This document shows, piece after piece, positions 20,750 to 31,865 of a DNA stretch of 64,000 nucleotides (the stretch's first letter is position 1; each line of letters begins with the position of its first letter). Both the position numbers and the translations under genes were made by a program. The stretch is from Tridacna crocea. Its lineage: Eukaryota; Mollusca; Bivalvia; Cardiida; Cardiidae. The notes beneath the pieces were generated by a model. It was not told where the DNA came from. It searched no databases and saw nothing but the letters and a program-made list of their open reading frames with translations. The stretch is taken from the NCBI GenBank assembly GCA_943736015.1, contig OX031062.1:30849462-30913461 (forward strand), given 5' to 3'.

Positions 20750-21047
20750 TTAATTCGTAAACAAATAAATAAATAAATATATCAACAGAAGAAGCTGGTA
20801 TCCTTTCGTAAATAACTGTATTATCTCCCCTGCACTGGTTTCGCAGACTGTACATGTTTGTTGCTCACATCGACTGATTAGAGCGGGAACCACATTGACC
20901 CAAAAGTTGACCCTCCTCGCCGCTGGGTAGTGCTGTATTGAATCTGTGCTAAGGTTCACTTTGAGGTCTATGAAAGCCTGTGACGTCGTGTTGAAGGCAG
21001 GCCACTCTGGAATTCCTAGCTGGTCAAGGTCTTTTGAGTTGGGATCC
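20750..21047 (-). CDS. Carboxylesterase C, last coding exon
   Basis: Encodes residues 517-615 of esterase C. The acceptor TTTCTAG precedes GGATCCC, giving KTG-DPNSKDLDQLGIPEWP. Cys577, Cys582 and Cys585, an SAG site and a hydrophobic end (LLLLIYLFIYL) repeat the GPI-signal layout of B. The stop is TAA at 20752-20750. It differs from the B exon mainly in D-K-D for N-N-G near the start and a few tail residues, so the pair is recent. Confidence 0.92.
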
Positions 21048-21687
21048 CTAGAAACATTCAAAAAGTATATAGAGATCCACTTTAACTCTTTTAAAAGTAA
21101 TCCCGTCTTCTTTAAGGACCGTGAAGAAAAAAGGCTTTTGTCAGAATTTTGGGAAGGTCGTGAAACATTGGTTCGTTTATTGACGAGTTGAAGATGAATT
21201 TGATGAATTTTTTTATGGAAACCCAGGGACAAAATAAATGCTTGTTCTCAGAATTTTATGAAAATAGGCCTATAAAAACTTCGAGAAACTGTTGCTTACG
21301 AACGAAGAACTTGCATATATTGATGTCGTTTTGAGTTTTAAAGTGATTAAAGTAACAACTTTATCACGATATAGTTTTGACCACTAATTTCCTTCGGGAA
21401 CCTAGGTCAGCAATGTTTTAGAAATGAAGCGTATAATTACAGAGTGTTGACCAAATACAGCATTATTATCTTATCTCACATGTTTGTGAGACAAGAAAAT
21501 TCGTAATGACTGTATTACATTGAAAACAAGGAGAGAGTTATGTGATAAAAGCAACTTTTGCGAACAACTAAGATCACCATCGGGCTGTTCTGTTGTAAAC
21601 TATATTTGAAACGTATCTTTTTAGGCCATGTAACTATGTTTGACCTAAATCTGTGAAAATGGGGTTAAATACATCTCAGAAAAAAAA

Positions 21688-21752
21688 GTATCGAGCCAGG
21701 CCAGTCTGCGCTGATTGCATAGGCTGACCTGGGTCGATACTTTTTTTGTTTT
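21688..21752. repeat. Hairpin with AAAAAGTATCGA arms
   Basis: AAAAGTATCGAGCCAGGCCA and its imperfect inverse GGTCGATACTTTTT enclose an AT-containing loop. Related to 9032-9100. Confidence 0.65.
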
Positions 21753-21984
21753 GACCCGATTCTCAATTTTCTGTATGTCAAAGAATCAGTCTACCTTATG
21801 ATTGACTCAGTCGGTTGTGAGATAAATGAATGAACTCTTTGGGTTCAAAATTATGTTGAGTCTTGTTTGGTACGATGCATCACTAAGATGCATCGTACCC
21901 CCTATTGCCAGAGAACGATCTGTTTCTAGACTACAAAAAATGTCGAATTTATCTTTGTGACAGCATTAGCCAAGAGTTAACCCT

Positions 21985-22211
21985 TTAACTCATTACTAAA
22001 CGACAATATTTTAGGTTTAGTCTTAATCGAAAGCATTTGCAGATGACATAAAAGTGACTGAAAATTTGAAAATTGTTTTATTAAGGGTAGAAAACATCGT
22101 GGGAAAACGAGAAAATGCTGGTTACCAGCATTTTCTCCTTTTCCCACAATGTTTTCTAAAAATTTCTCTCTCAGGGGCGTCAAAAGTAGGGATTGTGTGG
22201 TAATGGGTTAA
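21985..22211 (-). mobile_element. TTAA hairpin MITE (chain member)
   Basis: Complete; centre GGTTACC. Its right TTAA (22208-22211) is also the left TTAA of the next element. Confidence 0.92.
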
Positions 22212-22424
22212 TAAACAACACAATTTTAGACTGGCCCAATTTGACAGCATTTCCAGACGACAAAATTAATGTGACTCAAAAAATGAAGTTTGTTTTGGAA
22301 AAGGTAAAAAACCTTGTGGGAAAAGGAGAAAAGGTTGGTTGGGTTTCTCATTTTCCTAAAATGTTCACAAAAGGCTTCTTTTCTCAGGGACATGAAAACT
22401 AAGGATTGTTTGGGCAAGGGTTAA
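22208..22424 (-). mobile_element. TTAA hairpin MITE with damaged palindrome
   Basis: Left arm and right arm are typical, but the stem is mutated (GGAGAAAAGGTTGGTTGGGT). It shares TTAA with the preceding copy. Confidence 0.82.
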
Positions 22425-22663
22425 GGGGTTGAACTTGGATCGTTCTTATAAACGTGAAATAGGCCTTCTTTTCACCAACATTCATAGCTTTCTGTATAAC
22501 ACAAATAAAATTCCTTGAACCATTTAACTAGCTATGGGAAAAAATTTCGCTGCTTTTTTTTTTGTCCTACTTTTACCATAGCATTATTACCCATTTCAGC
22601 ATTTCTTAGTCAACATTTTCTAAAATACCGAGATGTTTACTATAAGTAATGTTAATACAATTG

Positions 22664-22806
22664 AGAGCTCCATAAAAGAGGGAGCGATCTTAATCCGTTA
22701 TTTCTCTTCCAAACCCCATGTTTACTCATTAGAATCGTTACATAAGGTTTGGTGGAGAATTAATATTTTAAATTTTGAAATCGAAATCACTTCCTCTCTA
22801 TAGAGC
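22664..22806. mobile_element. Fold-back MITE near splice donor
   Basis: AGAGCTCCATAAAAGAGGGA and its inverse TCCTCTCTATAGAGCT enclose the ATTAGAATCGT centre seen at 1509-1713. The right end is shared with 14210-14260 in B, so it predates the duplication. Confidence 0.75.
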
Positions 22807-22820
22807 TTTGATCTACATAC

Positions 22821-24370
22821 CCTGTTTTGGCAAAGTTAGTCCAGTACTTCATCATGGCACGTGAGAGGTTGATATCAGCTTCCGGTAGAAGTGTATCAGC
22901 CCCCGCTAACAGCCCTCCAGCCACAAATATAAAAGAAGGAAGCCCGAACACGTAACGAATTTCCCACGTATGGAGTGCTCCGTCTAACCAAGGAGGGGGA
23001 AGTGAGTCAGGTTTGTGACTGAACATATACAAGTATGAGCCCTTGTTGACAGCAATGTCAGCATGTTTCTTGGCAGCCTGCACGGCGGGCACCAGGAAAA
23101 CAAAATCGGTAGACAGATCCATCATGGCAGTACGAACCATTATACCATTTTCAGGATCAAACCAGTCAATGTATTCATTAATTGTTGCCTGTAGCAAAGC
23201 GTCATTGTACTTCTCGCCAAAGGTCAGGTTCAATGTCGATGGCACATATGATGACTCGAAAATTTGTCTTGGTACACCGTTACTTATATTTATACCGGAA
23301 TTTTGTAATATTACAGCCCAGGTGTCAACAACGATTGGTCCGCCATCTTTGTCATTATAGCCGGTTAGAAAATCTAGATCCGAAAATGCTCGAAGTGAGT
23401 CTGATGTGTTGAGTGAATAGTTTGCAAACAGAGTTGATGGATCCATATCCAGAAAATCTCCGTCAATTGTTGGTGAGAAAGAAACACCGGAAGTCAGGGC
23501 ATCTAGTAGTTTTGCAACCGTTTTATTTCTTAAGCAATCCAGTGAGTCGCTCGCTTGAATTCGACTACAATTCAAGTAAGAGACGTAATTAGCGAATACA
23601 GTAGCGGGCGATGCTTCGTATGCGAAAGGACCCAATGGACTCCCACTTTGAGCAATCAGTCTATGTATTTTACCACGGTTACTAGTGTGTAAACCTTGAT
23701 AAATGGCACTCACACCACCTGCAGATTCTCCAAACAGTGTTACCCTTGATGGATCCCCACCAAATGATTGAATGTGATTATGTACCCAGTCGATGGCGAG
23801 TCTTTGATCATGTAACCCATTGTTGGCAAAGGAACCAGTTCCGTCGTCAAGAAAACCGAAAGCATTGATTCTGTAATTAAAGGTGACAACAATGACGTCA
23901 TTGAAACTGCTAAGAACTTCTGCGTCGTAGAGGTCGGCGTGACCAATCATAAAGCCGCCACCATAGATCCACACCATTACAGAATAACTGTTATTGGCAG
24001 AAACTGTGTTTCCCGGTAAGAATACATTCAAATATAAACAATCTTCATCCTTAATCAGAGAATCAAGTATTTCTACACTATTTGGCAGTTGCAGACACAC
24101 AGGGCGGAAGTAGGTGGCGTTATGACGACTATCTAGAATTGTTTCCGGTACCGGTTTTTCAAATCTTCTGCTTCCAGTCGGTGGTTTCGCGAATGGGATG
24201 CCAAGAAATCTCGTCCCATTTCTGCTTTCTCCTCCAAATGTTACAGCATCATTTACTAGCCCAATCATTTCACCAAAACTACTTTCAACCACAATCTCAG
24301 TGTCAGCAGCTGTAGCCATCTTTAATTGGCCGACGACAAGAAGGGTCAAAAGGATAGCTGTATTCCTCAT
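22821..24370 (-). CDS. Carboxylesterase C, first coding exon (type-B carboxylesterase / cholinesterase-like)
   Basis: ATG at 24370-24368; the upstream TTG in frame is not a likely start, and in-frame stops precede it. Signal peptide 1-21 (NTAILLTLLVVGQ). The same landmarks as in B: YGGGF oxyanion loop (136-140), Ser216 in FGESAGG, Asp342 in GYNDKDGG, His467 in GALHTWEIRYVFG, Cys92/111 and Cys268/279. The exon is 1550 bp, exactly as in B, with donor AAAACAGG|GTATGT. Most differences from B are conservative (for example AIYQGLHTSNR for VIYQGLDTGNQ). The product is 615 residues, probably a secreted, GPI-anchored esterase. B and C are recent tandem paralogues; whether they differ in substrate or expression cannot be read here. 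Confidence 0.94.
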
Positions 24371-24395
24371 TTTCAAAATCGGGCAATCTTACTAA
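24371..24395 (-). other. 5' untranslated segment and splice acceptor of esterase C
   Basis: Same acceptor (CCTTGTTTCAG) and 25-nt leader as in B, implying a non-coding upstream exon. Confidence 0.65.
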
Positions 24396-24476
24396 CTGAA
24401 ACAAGGAAAATATGATTAAGAAAAGCCACAAAAAAGACACTCTTCATAGCTAAATTGAATTTTCTTTATCAATATT

Positions 24477-24795
24477 GATTTATTGATTGATTGATTGATT
24501 GGTTAAAAATGCCTCTTTCAACATTTTTCAGTTATATCGCGGCGACCGGTGCACCTAACCATGCTTTCCCGGAGTTTCTACTACCAGTCATCGGCACAAT
24601 ATTCTTCCCAAGCCACTTGCTGCTTTCCCAAATTACCATGTCGAAACAGTGATCAGCGGTGGGAAAGGAATGAACCCTGTCTCAATGACTATTATCAATC
24701 CTCGGAAAGAAATTGCCCGAGCCGGCGATCGAACCAGCGACTTCCTGTTCCCAAGTCCTGTACCGACAGAGTTACCAGGGCACAGTATCAATCAA
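24477..24795 (-). mobile_element. tRNA-derived SINE (family S2), minus strand
   Basis: Counterpart of 15926-16255, with the ATTG-type tail at the left and tRNA-like head (GGTTCGATCGCC) at the right. Confidence 0.8.
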
Positions 24796-24861
24796 AGCGT
24801 TGAGAACGCTGATGTGGCATTTGTCAAGGAAGTCACTGTATGGAATTAATAATTTGAAAAC

Positions 24862-25675
24862 AAGAGGGTCATAATGGCCCTGGATCGCTCACCTGAGTCA
24901 ATAGGCGAAATTCATTCCTCGTGCGTAATTCAACTTCTGACCAATTGTCCTGTCAATTAAGCATAAATGTCGCCAATAGAGCGTCCACAAAGACATTCCT
25001 AAAGTTGACCTAATTTATCACCAACTGACCCAATTTAGAACTCATCAAAAATATCAATACAAACATTCTGAACAGTCTTCAAGTTATTTGAGCAATAAAT
25101 TTGGACTCTAGAGTGCTCACAAGATAGTTCTTGAACTTGACCAAGTGACCTAATTCATGAACCCAGAAGACTCAATTCCGACCTCGCTCAACATTTCATC
25201 AAGACAAACATTCTGACCAATTTTCAAGTCAATTGAGCAAGAAATGTAGCCTCTAGACTGTCCACAAGGAATTTCTTTAATTGAATTAATGACCTAGATT
25301 ATGACCCCAGGTGATCTAATTTTGAATCTTATCCTAGTCTATATCAAGACAAAAATTCTGATTAATTTTCAAATCAGCTGAGTAAAAATTGTGGCCTCTA
25401 AGAGTGCCCACAAGGTATTAGTTTAACGAAGCTTAAAGGAATTCTGGACAGATGGACAGACGTACACCGACGAATTAATCTCTTGAATAAGTTTGGTAAA
25501 ACTTCTGCAAAGGAGCATCCCTACCAAGTTTCATCAAGATTTGCCCTGGGGTTTAGGAGGACAAGATGCTTAAAGGAATTCTGGACAGATGGACAGATGT
25601 ACACCGGACAATGACTGATAACAATACCTCACCTCTTAGCACTAAGTGCTCAAATGATCGAAAAGTAGAAGGCCC
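24862..25675 (-). repeat. Dispersed element with diverged ~145-bp internal units
   Basis: Begins GAGGGTCATAATGGCCCTGG then ATCGCTCACCTGAG, the inverse of the right end of the element at 28422-29716. Internal units share CATTCTGACCAATTTTCAAG and CCACAAGG. It ends in AGCACTAAGTGCT. Present only in the C unit, so inserted after the duplication. Confidence 0.65.
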
Positions 25676-26698
25676 TGAAGGGCCTGAAATCGCTATACTG
25701 GCAAAGATTTTGCTTTTATGCTAGCATACACTATGAATTCATGATGAAAAAAGGAAAAAAATACAAAGATTAAAACAAGAATTTAATATTGGCTTCAACG
25801 CGTAAACAAGAAATTAAAATTTTCAACTTGAAATGGCTACTTTTCCCATACTGTTTGTTGGATTTTTTTTTTTTTTTTTTTTTTTTTTCTTTTTTTTTTC
25901 AAAATCAATGGGGTTGAAGCTATTGATAAGAATGTTTAACAAACTCTGCAAAATTTCACAAAAAATCTGACCACAAATACAGACATTATCGCGTAAACTA
26001 GAAATCGAAATTTTCCACTTGAATGGGCAATTTTTCCCGTACTGTTTTTTGGATTTTCTTCAAAATCAATACGGTTGAAGCTATTGATAAGATAAACAAA
26101 CTCTGCAAATTTCATGGAAATCTGACCACAAATGCATACCTCATGGCGTAAACAAGAAATAAAAATTTTAATTTGAAATGGCTACTTTTCCCATACTGAT
26201 TGTTGGATTTTTTTTCAAAATCGATAGGCTTGAAGCTATTGATAAGATAAAGTTTCATGGAAATCTAAACACAAATGCAGACTTTATTGCGTAAACAAGG
26301 AAAAAATATCTCAAATTGAAATGGCTACTTTTCCTATACAATTTGCAGGATTTTTGTCAAAATCGATAGGATTGAAGCTATTGATAAGGCACACAAGTGC
26401 AAGTTTCACAGAAATCTGACCACAAATACAGACTTTATTGTGTAACGAAGAAATGGAAATTTTCAACTTAAAATGGCTACTTTTCCCATATCGTTTGTTG
26501 GGTTTTTTTTCAAAATCAATTGGATTAAAGCTGTTTACAAGAGAAACAAACTGTGCAAGTTTCACGAAAATCTGAGAACAAATGCAGACTTTATCGCGTA
26601 AACAAGAAAAAGATTAACAGATGGACAGACGGACGGACGGACCGACGACGGAAACCACGCCATGACATAAGCTCTGCTGGCTGAAAGCCAGTAGAGCT
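25676..26698. repeat. Dispersed element with about five ~150-bp tandem units
   Basis: Units start near 25801, 25992, 26147, 26290, 26441 and 26597, each with CGTAAACAAGAAAT, AAATGGCTACTTTTCCCATA and TTGAAGCTATTGATAAG. A long T-tract lies at 25863-25899. The element opens with AGGCCCTGAAGGGCCT and closes after GGACGGACGGACCGACG with the hairpin AGCTCTGCTGGCTGAAAGCC. Confidence 0.8.
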
Positions 26699-26724
26699 AA
26701 AAAAAAACAGTCATATTGTTTTAT

Positions 26725-26953
26725 TTAACTCTTCACCATACAATCCCGACTTTTAACGACCCTGAGAAAGAAAGCCTTTGAAAACATTGTGAGGAAAAGA
26801 GAAAATGCTGGTAACCAGCATTTTCTCCTTTTCCCACAATGTTTTCTACCCTTTCCAAATCAAATTTCATAATATGATTCACATTTATATGTCGTCTGCA
26901 AGTGCTTTCAACTTTGGACTAGTCCAAAGATTTTTCGTCTGGTAAAGAGTTAA
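26725..26953 (+). mobile_element. TTAA hairpin MITE
   Basis: TTAA at both ends; left stem slightly altered (GTGAGGAAAAGAG); centre GGTAACC. Confidence 0.9.
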
Positions 26954-27635
26954 ATATTAACTTGAAAATCAACTTCCTATGCAAATTAATATGTCTCTGG
27001 TTAAAGGGAGATTACTAGTGCCTAAGACTGCATCATTTGTGTATCAGTGGTCTTCCTTCGATCTTTCAAGAGGAGTCGGCAGTAACGTCTCTTGACGGAA
27101 GGATGCATGATGGGTAGTGAGAGAAGCCATGTAACACATCGAATTCAATTAATTTTATACCTGAATACTATAATTTTGAGATGTCTTTGGTCGTCAGGTT
27201 CTAATTCCCAACATTAAAATTAGGTTTTCTATATATACCTGTAAATATTCATGCACAATCAAATGAGTAGCATGCAATCATGGAACGAATAAGCCCAGGG
27301 ACAAACTGGTTTTGGAACGAATAACCCAGGAAGCAAAGTGGATAGAAGACAAATTTTGTGCATATCATTGCGCCAGTAGAAGGCTATGAAGTGAAGCTAT
27401 TTTCAATCTGAAAGAAGTATTTTTACGATCGATAGCCTTTTGCAGTTTATTTCAATATGCCATTTCCTATTATATATCTAAGTGCTTCTGAAAAAACAAT
27501 TGTCTTGAAAAATTGAGTTTCAATGGGTTTATTTCCTTTAGTTTTGAACAAAATACCATACATGGCCGTCAAAATTCAATTTTGAACATTTATTATTGAT
27601 CTCATAGTGGCATTGTCTTTGACAAATGCCACAAA
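26954..27635. other. Gene-free segment present only in the C unit
   Basis: No gene or family recognised. Near 27540-27640 a short inverted pair occurs (GTGGCATTGTCTTTGAC, GACAAATGCCAC), which may mark the end of an insertion. Confidence 0.35.
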
Positions 27636-28420
27636 AATGAGACTACGAATGAAACTAAAACTGGTTAGCGCGGAAAAGCCTGTGCACGCATTCACTAACG
27701 ATGCTCAAGACTAGTAATTGGCCTAAATCACAAAATGGTTGAGCCAATCAGAAGTTGTGTTATCTTCAAAATCTTTAACTATAACAATAATGTTTCTACG
27801 GAAAAGCTAACTGCGCAGGCTGATCCGAGAGGACATTTCACACAGATGCCCGAATTGCCCTTTACGCGTGTTGCAAGCCATATAACAAGCATAATAAGAG
27901 AAAGGCATAACTGAACTTAGACATATCTGCACTTCGGCACTTTTCAATAAAGATCTCTTTGATTCGTTTTGCGAGCCTCAGAAAAGATCTTAAAACTATG
28001 ACAGTGAATTCGACAAGTAGGAATGCAAGCCTCGTGGCTCACAGAATAAGCGGGTGTCTGAGTAAGGTCTTCCCAACTAAATATAATAATAACAAATTTT
28101 TGATCAACAAAGAAATATTAAACGACTTAAAAGAAGAATAATAAACATATACATACCTCAATGTGTTTTGAAGGTCTTCAAATGATTTGGAAAACATTTC
28201 AGTGGGGTATATTAAACTCCTGTATGTGACTTCACCGCCCATCGAGCATAAAAAGTAAAACATAGCTGGGTACTTCATTTGAAAGAATTACTTTTAAACT
28301 CGGTGAAAATACATCAGCTTCGTCACGTGTTTTGGCCCTTGATACTTGTATGATTTTATCCGTGAAATCCGATCTTTAGATACAAAAGGCGGATGAAACT
28401 TTTCAACCAACCCGACCCTT
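27636..28420. repeat. Right copy of duplicated upstream segment
   Basis: Aligns with 16256-17745 with one ~670-bp gap. The alignment continues, after the insertion at 28422-29716, into 29720-30185 against 17770-19380. Confidence 0.75.
27959..28141 (+). CDS. Small open frame, duplicate of 17228-17458, function unknown
   Basis: 60 residues, same stop and reading frame as its partner. No recognised domain. See the partner for the substitution pattern. Confidence 0.2.
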   Translation: MIRFASLRKDLKTMTVNSTSRNASLVAHRISGCLSKVFPTKYNNNKFLINKEILNDLKEE

Positions 28421-28421
28421 T

Positions 28422-29716
28422 TTAGCTCACCTGAGCACAACGTGCTCAAGGGGAGCTTTTAGGATCACTCGGTGTCCGTCGTCCGTCGTCCGTCGTCAAC
28501 AATTCTTTAAACATCAACTCCTCCTAAACCGCTGGGCGGATTTGGACCAAACTTGGCAGGAATGTTCCTTGGGAGGTCCTCTTTAAAAATTGTTCACAGA
28601 ATTTGATTCCATCAAAAACTCTGGTTGCCATGGCAACCAAATGGATTTTTTAGCAAATTCTTTAAAAATCTTCTCCTCTGAAACCGCTGGTCGGATTTTG
28701 AAATAATATCACAGATATGTTCCTTGGGTGACCCTTTTCAAAAATTGTTCGTGAAATTTTGATTCGTCAGAAAATGTGGCTCTGGTGAATGGGGGCTTCT
28801 TGCACTATACAGAAATGAAGGAATTCTTTAAAAATCCTCTCCTCTGAAACCGCTGGTCGGATTTTGAAATAATTTCAGAGATATGTTCCTTGGGTGACCC
28901 TTTCCAAAAATTGTCCGTGAAATTTTGATCCGTCAAAAAATGTGGCTCTGGTGAATGGGGGCTTCTTGCTCTATACAAAAATGAAGGAATTCTTAAAAAT
29001 TCTTCTTCTCTGAAACCGCTGCTCAGATTTTGAAATAATTTGACAGAGTTGTTCCTTGGGTGACCCTTTTAAAAAATTGTTCGTGAAATTTTGATTGGTC
29101 AAGAAACATGGCTCTGGTGAATGGGGGCTTCTTGCACTATACAGAAATGAAGAAATTCTTAAAAATTCTTCTTCTCTGAAACAGCTGGTTAGATTTTGAA
29201 ATAATTTCACAGACTTGTTCCTTGGGTTACCCTTTTCAAAAATTGTTCGCGAAATTTTGATTGGTCAAGAAACATGGCTCTTTTCACAGAGATGTTCCTT
29301 GGGTGACCCTTTCCAAAAGCTGTACATATAATTTTGATCCATCAAGAAACATGGCTCTTGTGAATGGGGGCTACTTGCACTATATGGACATGATGAAATT
29401 CTTTAAAATTCTCTTTCTCTGAAACCCCTGGTAAGATTTTGAAAATATTTCAGAGAGATGTTCCTTGGGTGACCCTTTTTAAAACTTGTTCGTAAATTTT
29501 GATCCATCAAGAAACATGGCTCTCGTGGATGAGGGCTACTTGCTCTTATACAGAAATGATGGTCAGATTTCAAAATGACTTTTACAGGTGACCTTTTGAA
29601 AATTGCTTGGCAAAATTATAAATTTGGTTCCAATGTTTCAATACCTCAAAAAAAAAAAAAATAGACTATGGTCATCTCAAAAATTCAGGTGAGCGATCCA
29701 GGGCCATCTTGGCCCT
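28422..29716 (+). repeat. Dispersed element with 166-bp tandem units
   Basis: Opens AGCTCACCTGAGCACAACGT followed by a GTCCGTC-rich stretch. Units repeat TTCCTTGGGTGACCCTTTT at 28565, 28720, 28886, 29052, 29218 and 29461 (steps mostly 166). It closes with TCAGGTGAGCGATCCAGGGC and the palindrome GGGCCATCTTGGCCC. Ends are inverted (GCTCACCTGA / TCAGGTGAGC). It interrupts the segmental duplication, so it is younger. Class uncertain; resembles internally repeated non-autonomous rolling-circle or pearl-type bivalve elements. Confidence 0.8.
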
Positions 29717-29817
29717 CTTGTTTTCTTTACTTATTTATCAAAGAACAAAAAGATTTAAGGCTTGTCCGAACATTGAAAGCATATATAGGCCTACAGGGGA
29801 CAAAATAGTTATCGCTG

Positions 29818-30030
29818 TTAACTCTTTACCAAACGACAGGGATCTTAAAATCACACATATATACGATATCTGATTAAAAGCACTTGCAGCTCGGACAAAA
29901 TAAATGTAACTAAAAAATTTAAATTTATTTCCAGCAGGGTAGAAAAACATGGTAGGAAAAGGAGAAACTGCTAGTTATCAGCATTTATTTCAGGGTTGTG
30001 AAAACCAGGGGTCGTTTGGTAAAGTGTTAA
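29818..30030 (-). mobile_element. Decayed TTAA hairpin MITE
   Basis: Orthologue of 18892-19186. The palindrome has lost most of its right half (GCTAGTTATCAGCATTTATT). Confidence 0.85.
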
Positions 30031-30434
30031 ACTGATGTTTTTATATTCCGGAATGATAGAAGCCATAAAGGGGAAAAGGAGGAGCAGGACTCCACTCCAT
30101 GGTAGATTACAATCATTTGTAATAGTTTGTATATACTATCCAGTGTGAAGGGCTACATATTGTAAATTTGCACATTAAATAGGATGTGTGCTTACAGCTT
30201 TGTACTTTAGACAAGCTTTGATTTGCAATATTCCAATCCCGATCTTCTGCTGTACACGGGCCTAAAGCTAACTTGATACCGCGAACCAGCCTACCCTGCA
30301 TAACAGTTTTAAGTACGCTCCCAGAATTGTTCGCCTTGCCGAAGATCTCGTTCGAAACCCTTGTGGCGAAAGAGAAATTATAAATAAATAGCATTTTTTT
30401 TCCTTTTGCTACTCTTATAAAATTTGTTCACTTG

Positions 30435-30640
30435 TTAACCCTGCTTAGTGCGACTCACGAACCTTTTGCGGACAATGTAGATTGAAATCAGACTGCTCAT
30501 AACGTGCTGTCTGATCTTGGATCTTCCCTGTCCAATCAGGATATATTAATCCACAAAACATAACTTTGAAATAGCAATATTTGAGTTTTTACTGTCAGAT
30601 TGAAAACTCCATTCTAGCTGTTTACCTGGATAAGGGTTAC
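30435..30640 (+). mobile_element. TTAA-2 hairpin element
   Basis: TTAACCCTGCTTAGTGCGAC, ACCTTTTGCGGACAATGTAG and a degenerate AATCAGACTGC palindrome. Ends GGATAAGGGTTAC. Confidence 0.7.
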
Positions 30641-30756
30641 ATTAAACTAGTCTTTTCGCTTGCCAAGGGGGACAGCCGCTATTCATTATTCACAGATTAA
30701 CAGCGATCGCTCCCCTTGGCTAGTGATATAAGACGAGTTGAACTTATAATTTTGTG

Positions 30757-30988
30757 TTCACTCTTTACCACACAATCCCGACTTTTAACGACCCTGAGAA
30801 AAAAAAGCCCTTTAAAAAACATTGTAGGAAATGGAGAAAATGCTGGAAACCAGCATTTTCTCATTTTTCCACACTGTTTTCTACCCTTTTCAAAACAATT
30901 TTCACTGTTTAACCATGTTTTTTTTTTGTCGTCTGCAAATGATTTCAATTTGAACACTTCTAGAATTTTGTCGTTTGGTAAAGAGTAA
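30757..30988 (+). mobile_element. TTAA hairpin MITE
   Basis: Left TSD is TTCA; centre GGAAACC; long arm complete with GTCGTCTGCAAATGATTTCA. Confidence 0.85.
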
Positions 30989-30998
30989 TCATGAATAC

Positions 30999-31140
30999 AT
31001 AACCTTAGGCTGCTAAGCGTGAGTCAATGACCTTTTACAAACAGTGTAGAACAATACCTTACTGGACAGTGTGCAACCAATATGAGTCTGCACGTTCTGT
31101 GCAGTCTGATCTTGGTTCTACTATGTCCAATAAGGACACT
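30999..31140 (-). mobile_element. TTAA-2 hairpin element, partial
   Basis: CCTTAGGCTGCTAAGCGTGA, TCAATGACCTTTTAC, then GTCTGCACGTTCTGTGCAGT and TCCAATAAGGACAC. Confidence 0.65.
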
Positions 31141-31146
31141 TTTTCT

Positions 31147-31374
31147 TCAACCCTTTCCCAAACAACAAAATTTTAGATTGGTCCATATTAAAAGAACATG
31201 CATATGACAAAATAAACGCAATTCAATAACTAAAATTTGTTTCCAGTAGGGTAGAAAACATTTCGGGAAAAGGAGAAAATGCTGGTTACCAGCATTTTCT
31301 CCTTTTCCCACAATGTTTTCAACAGGCTTCTTTTTCAGGGCCGTAATACCAGGGATTGTTTGGTAAAGGGTTAA
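31147..31374 (-). mobile_element. TTAA hairpin MITE
   Basis: TTCA at left, TTAA at right, nearly perfect palindrome with centre GGTTACC. Confidence 0.92.
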
Positions 31375-31678
31375 AAAGAATTGAAATATCATCAATCAGG
31401 TATTTTACTATCGGCTGGAAAGTTCGTTCGATTTATTCACCAAGATAAGGGTTAACAAAGCTGTTACAAAGGCGCCACCTTCGTACGGTGGCACAAAAGT
31501 GACATGGAAGATATATTTTATACTACGTGCCCAAGCAGTAGCTAACACGTGCGCACGTAATAAGTAATACGTGCGCACGCAGTAGTCACTTTGTGCCACC
31601 GTACCTTCGAATTCAAATTTTCAGGAAGTAATGGGTTACTAAGCAAAGGCAAATTCTGGGTTCTTGTTCCGTGACATT
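31375..31678. other. Gene-free segment with a CGTGCGCACG hairpin
   Basis: ACGTGCGCACGTAATAAGTA followed by ACGTGCGCACGC (31549-31580), and inverted TACGGTGGCACAAAGTGAC-like ends (31486 and 31584). It looks like a small palindromic element. No gene. Confidence 0.45.
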
Positions 31679-31865
31679 TTTAACCCTTTACCACACGACC
31701 AGATTTTAGACCTGTCCGAATTGAAAGCATTTGATGATGACAGTTTCAATGTGGCTCATATGATATGATTTTTCTTTCAAAGGAAAGAAAACATTGTAGG
31801 AAAAGGAGAAAATGCTGGTATCTTTCAGGGGTCTTAAAGTTCGTCATTGTGTGGTAAAGGGTTAA
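31679..31865 (-). mobile_element. TTAA hairpin MITE missing the right palindrome half
   Basis: TTAA at both ends and a normal left stem to AATGCTGGTA, then a direct jump to TCTTTCAGGGGTC. One arm of the hairpin has been deleted. Confidence 0.85.

Larger units (their letters stand above)
21048..22820 (-). other. Intron of esterase C
   Basis: 1773-bp GT-AG intron. It holds a hairpin (21688-21752), two hairpin MITEs in a chain (21985-22211 and 22208-22424) and a fold-back MITE (22664-22806) about 10 bp from the donor. Only the two ends align with the B intron. Confidence 0.85.
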
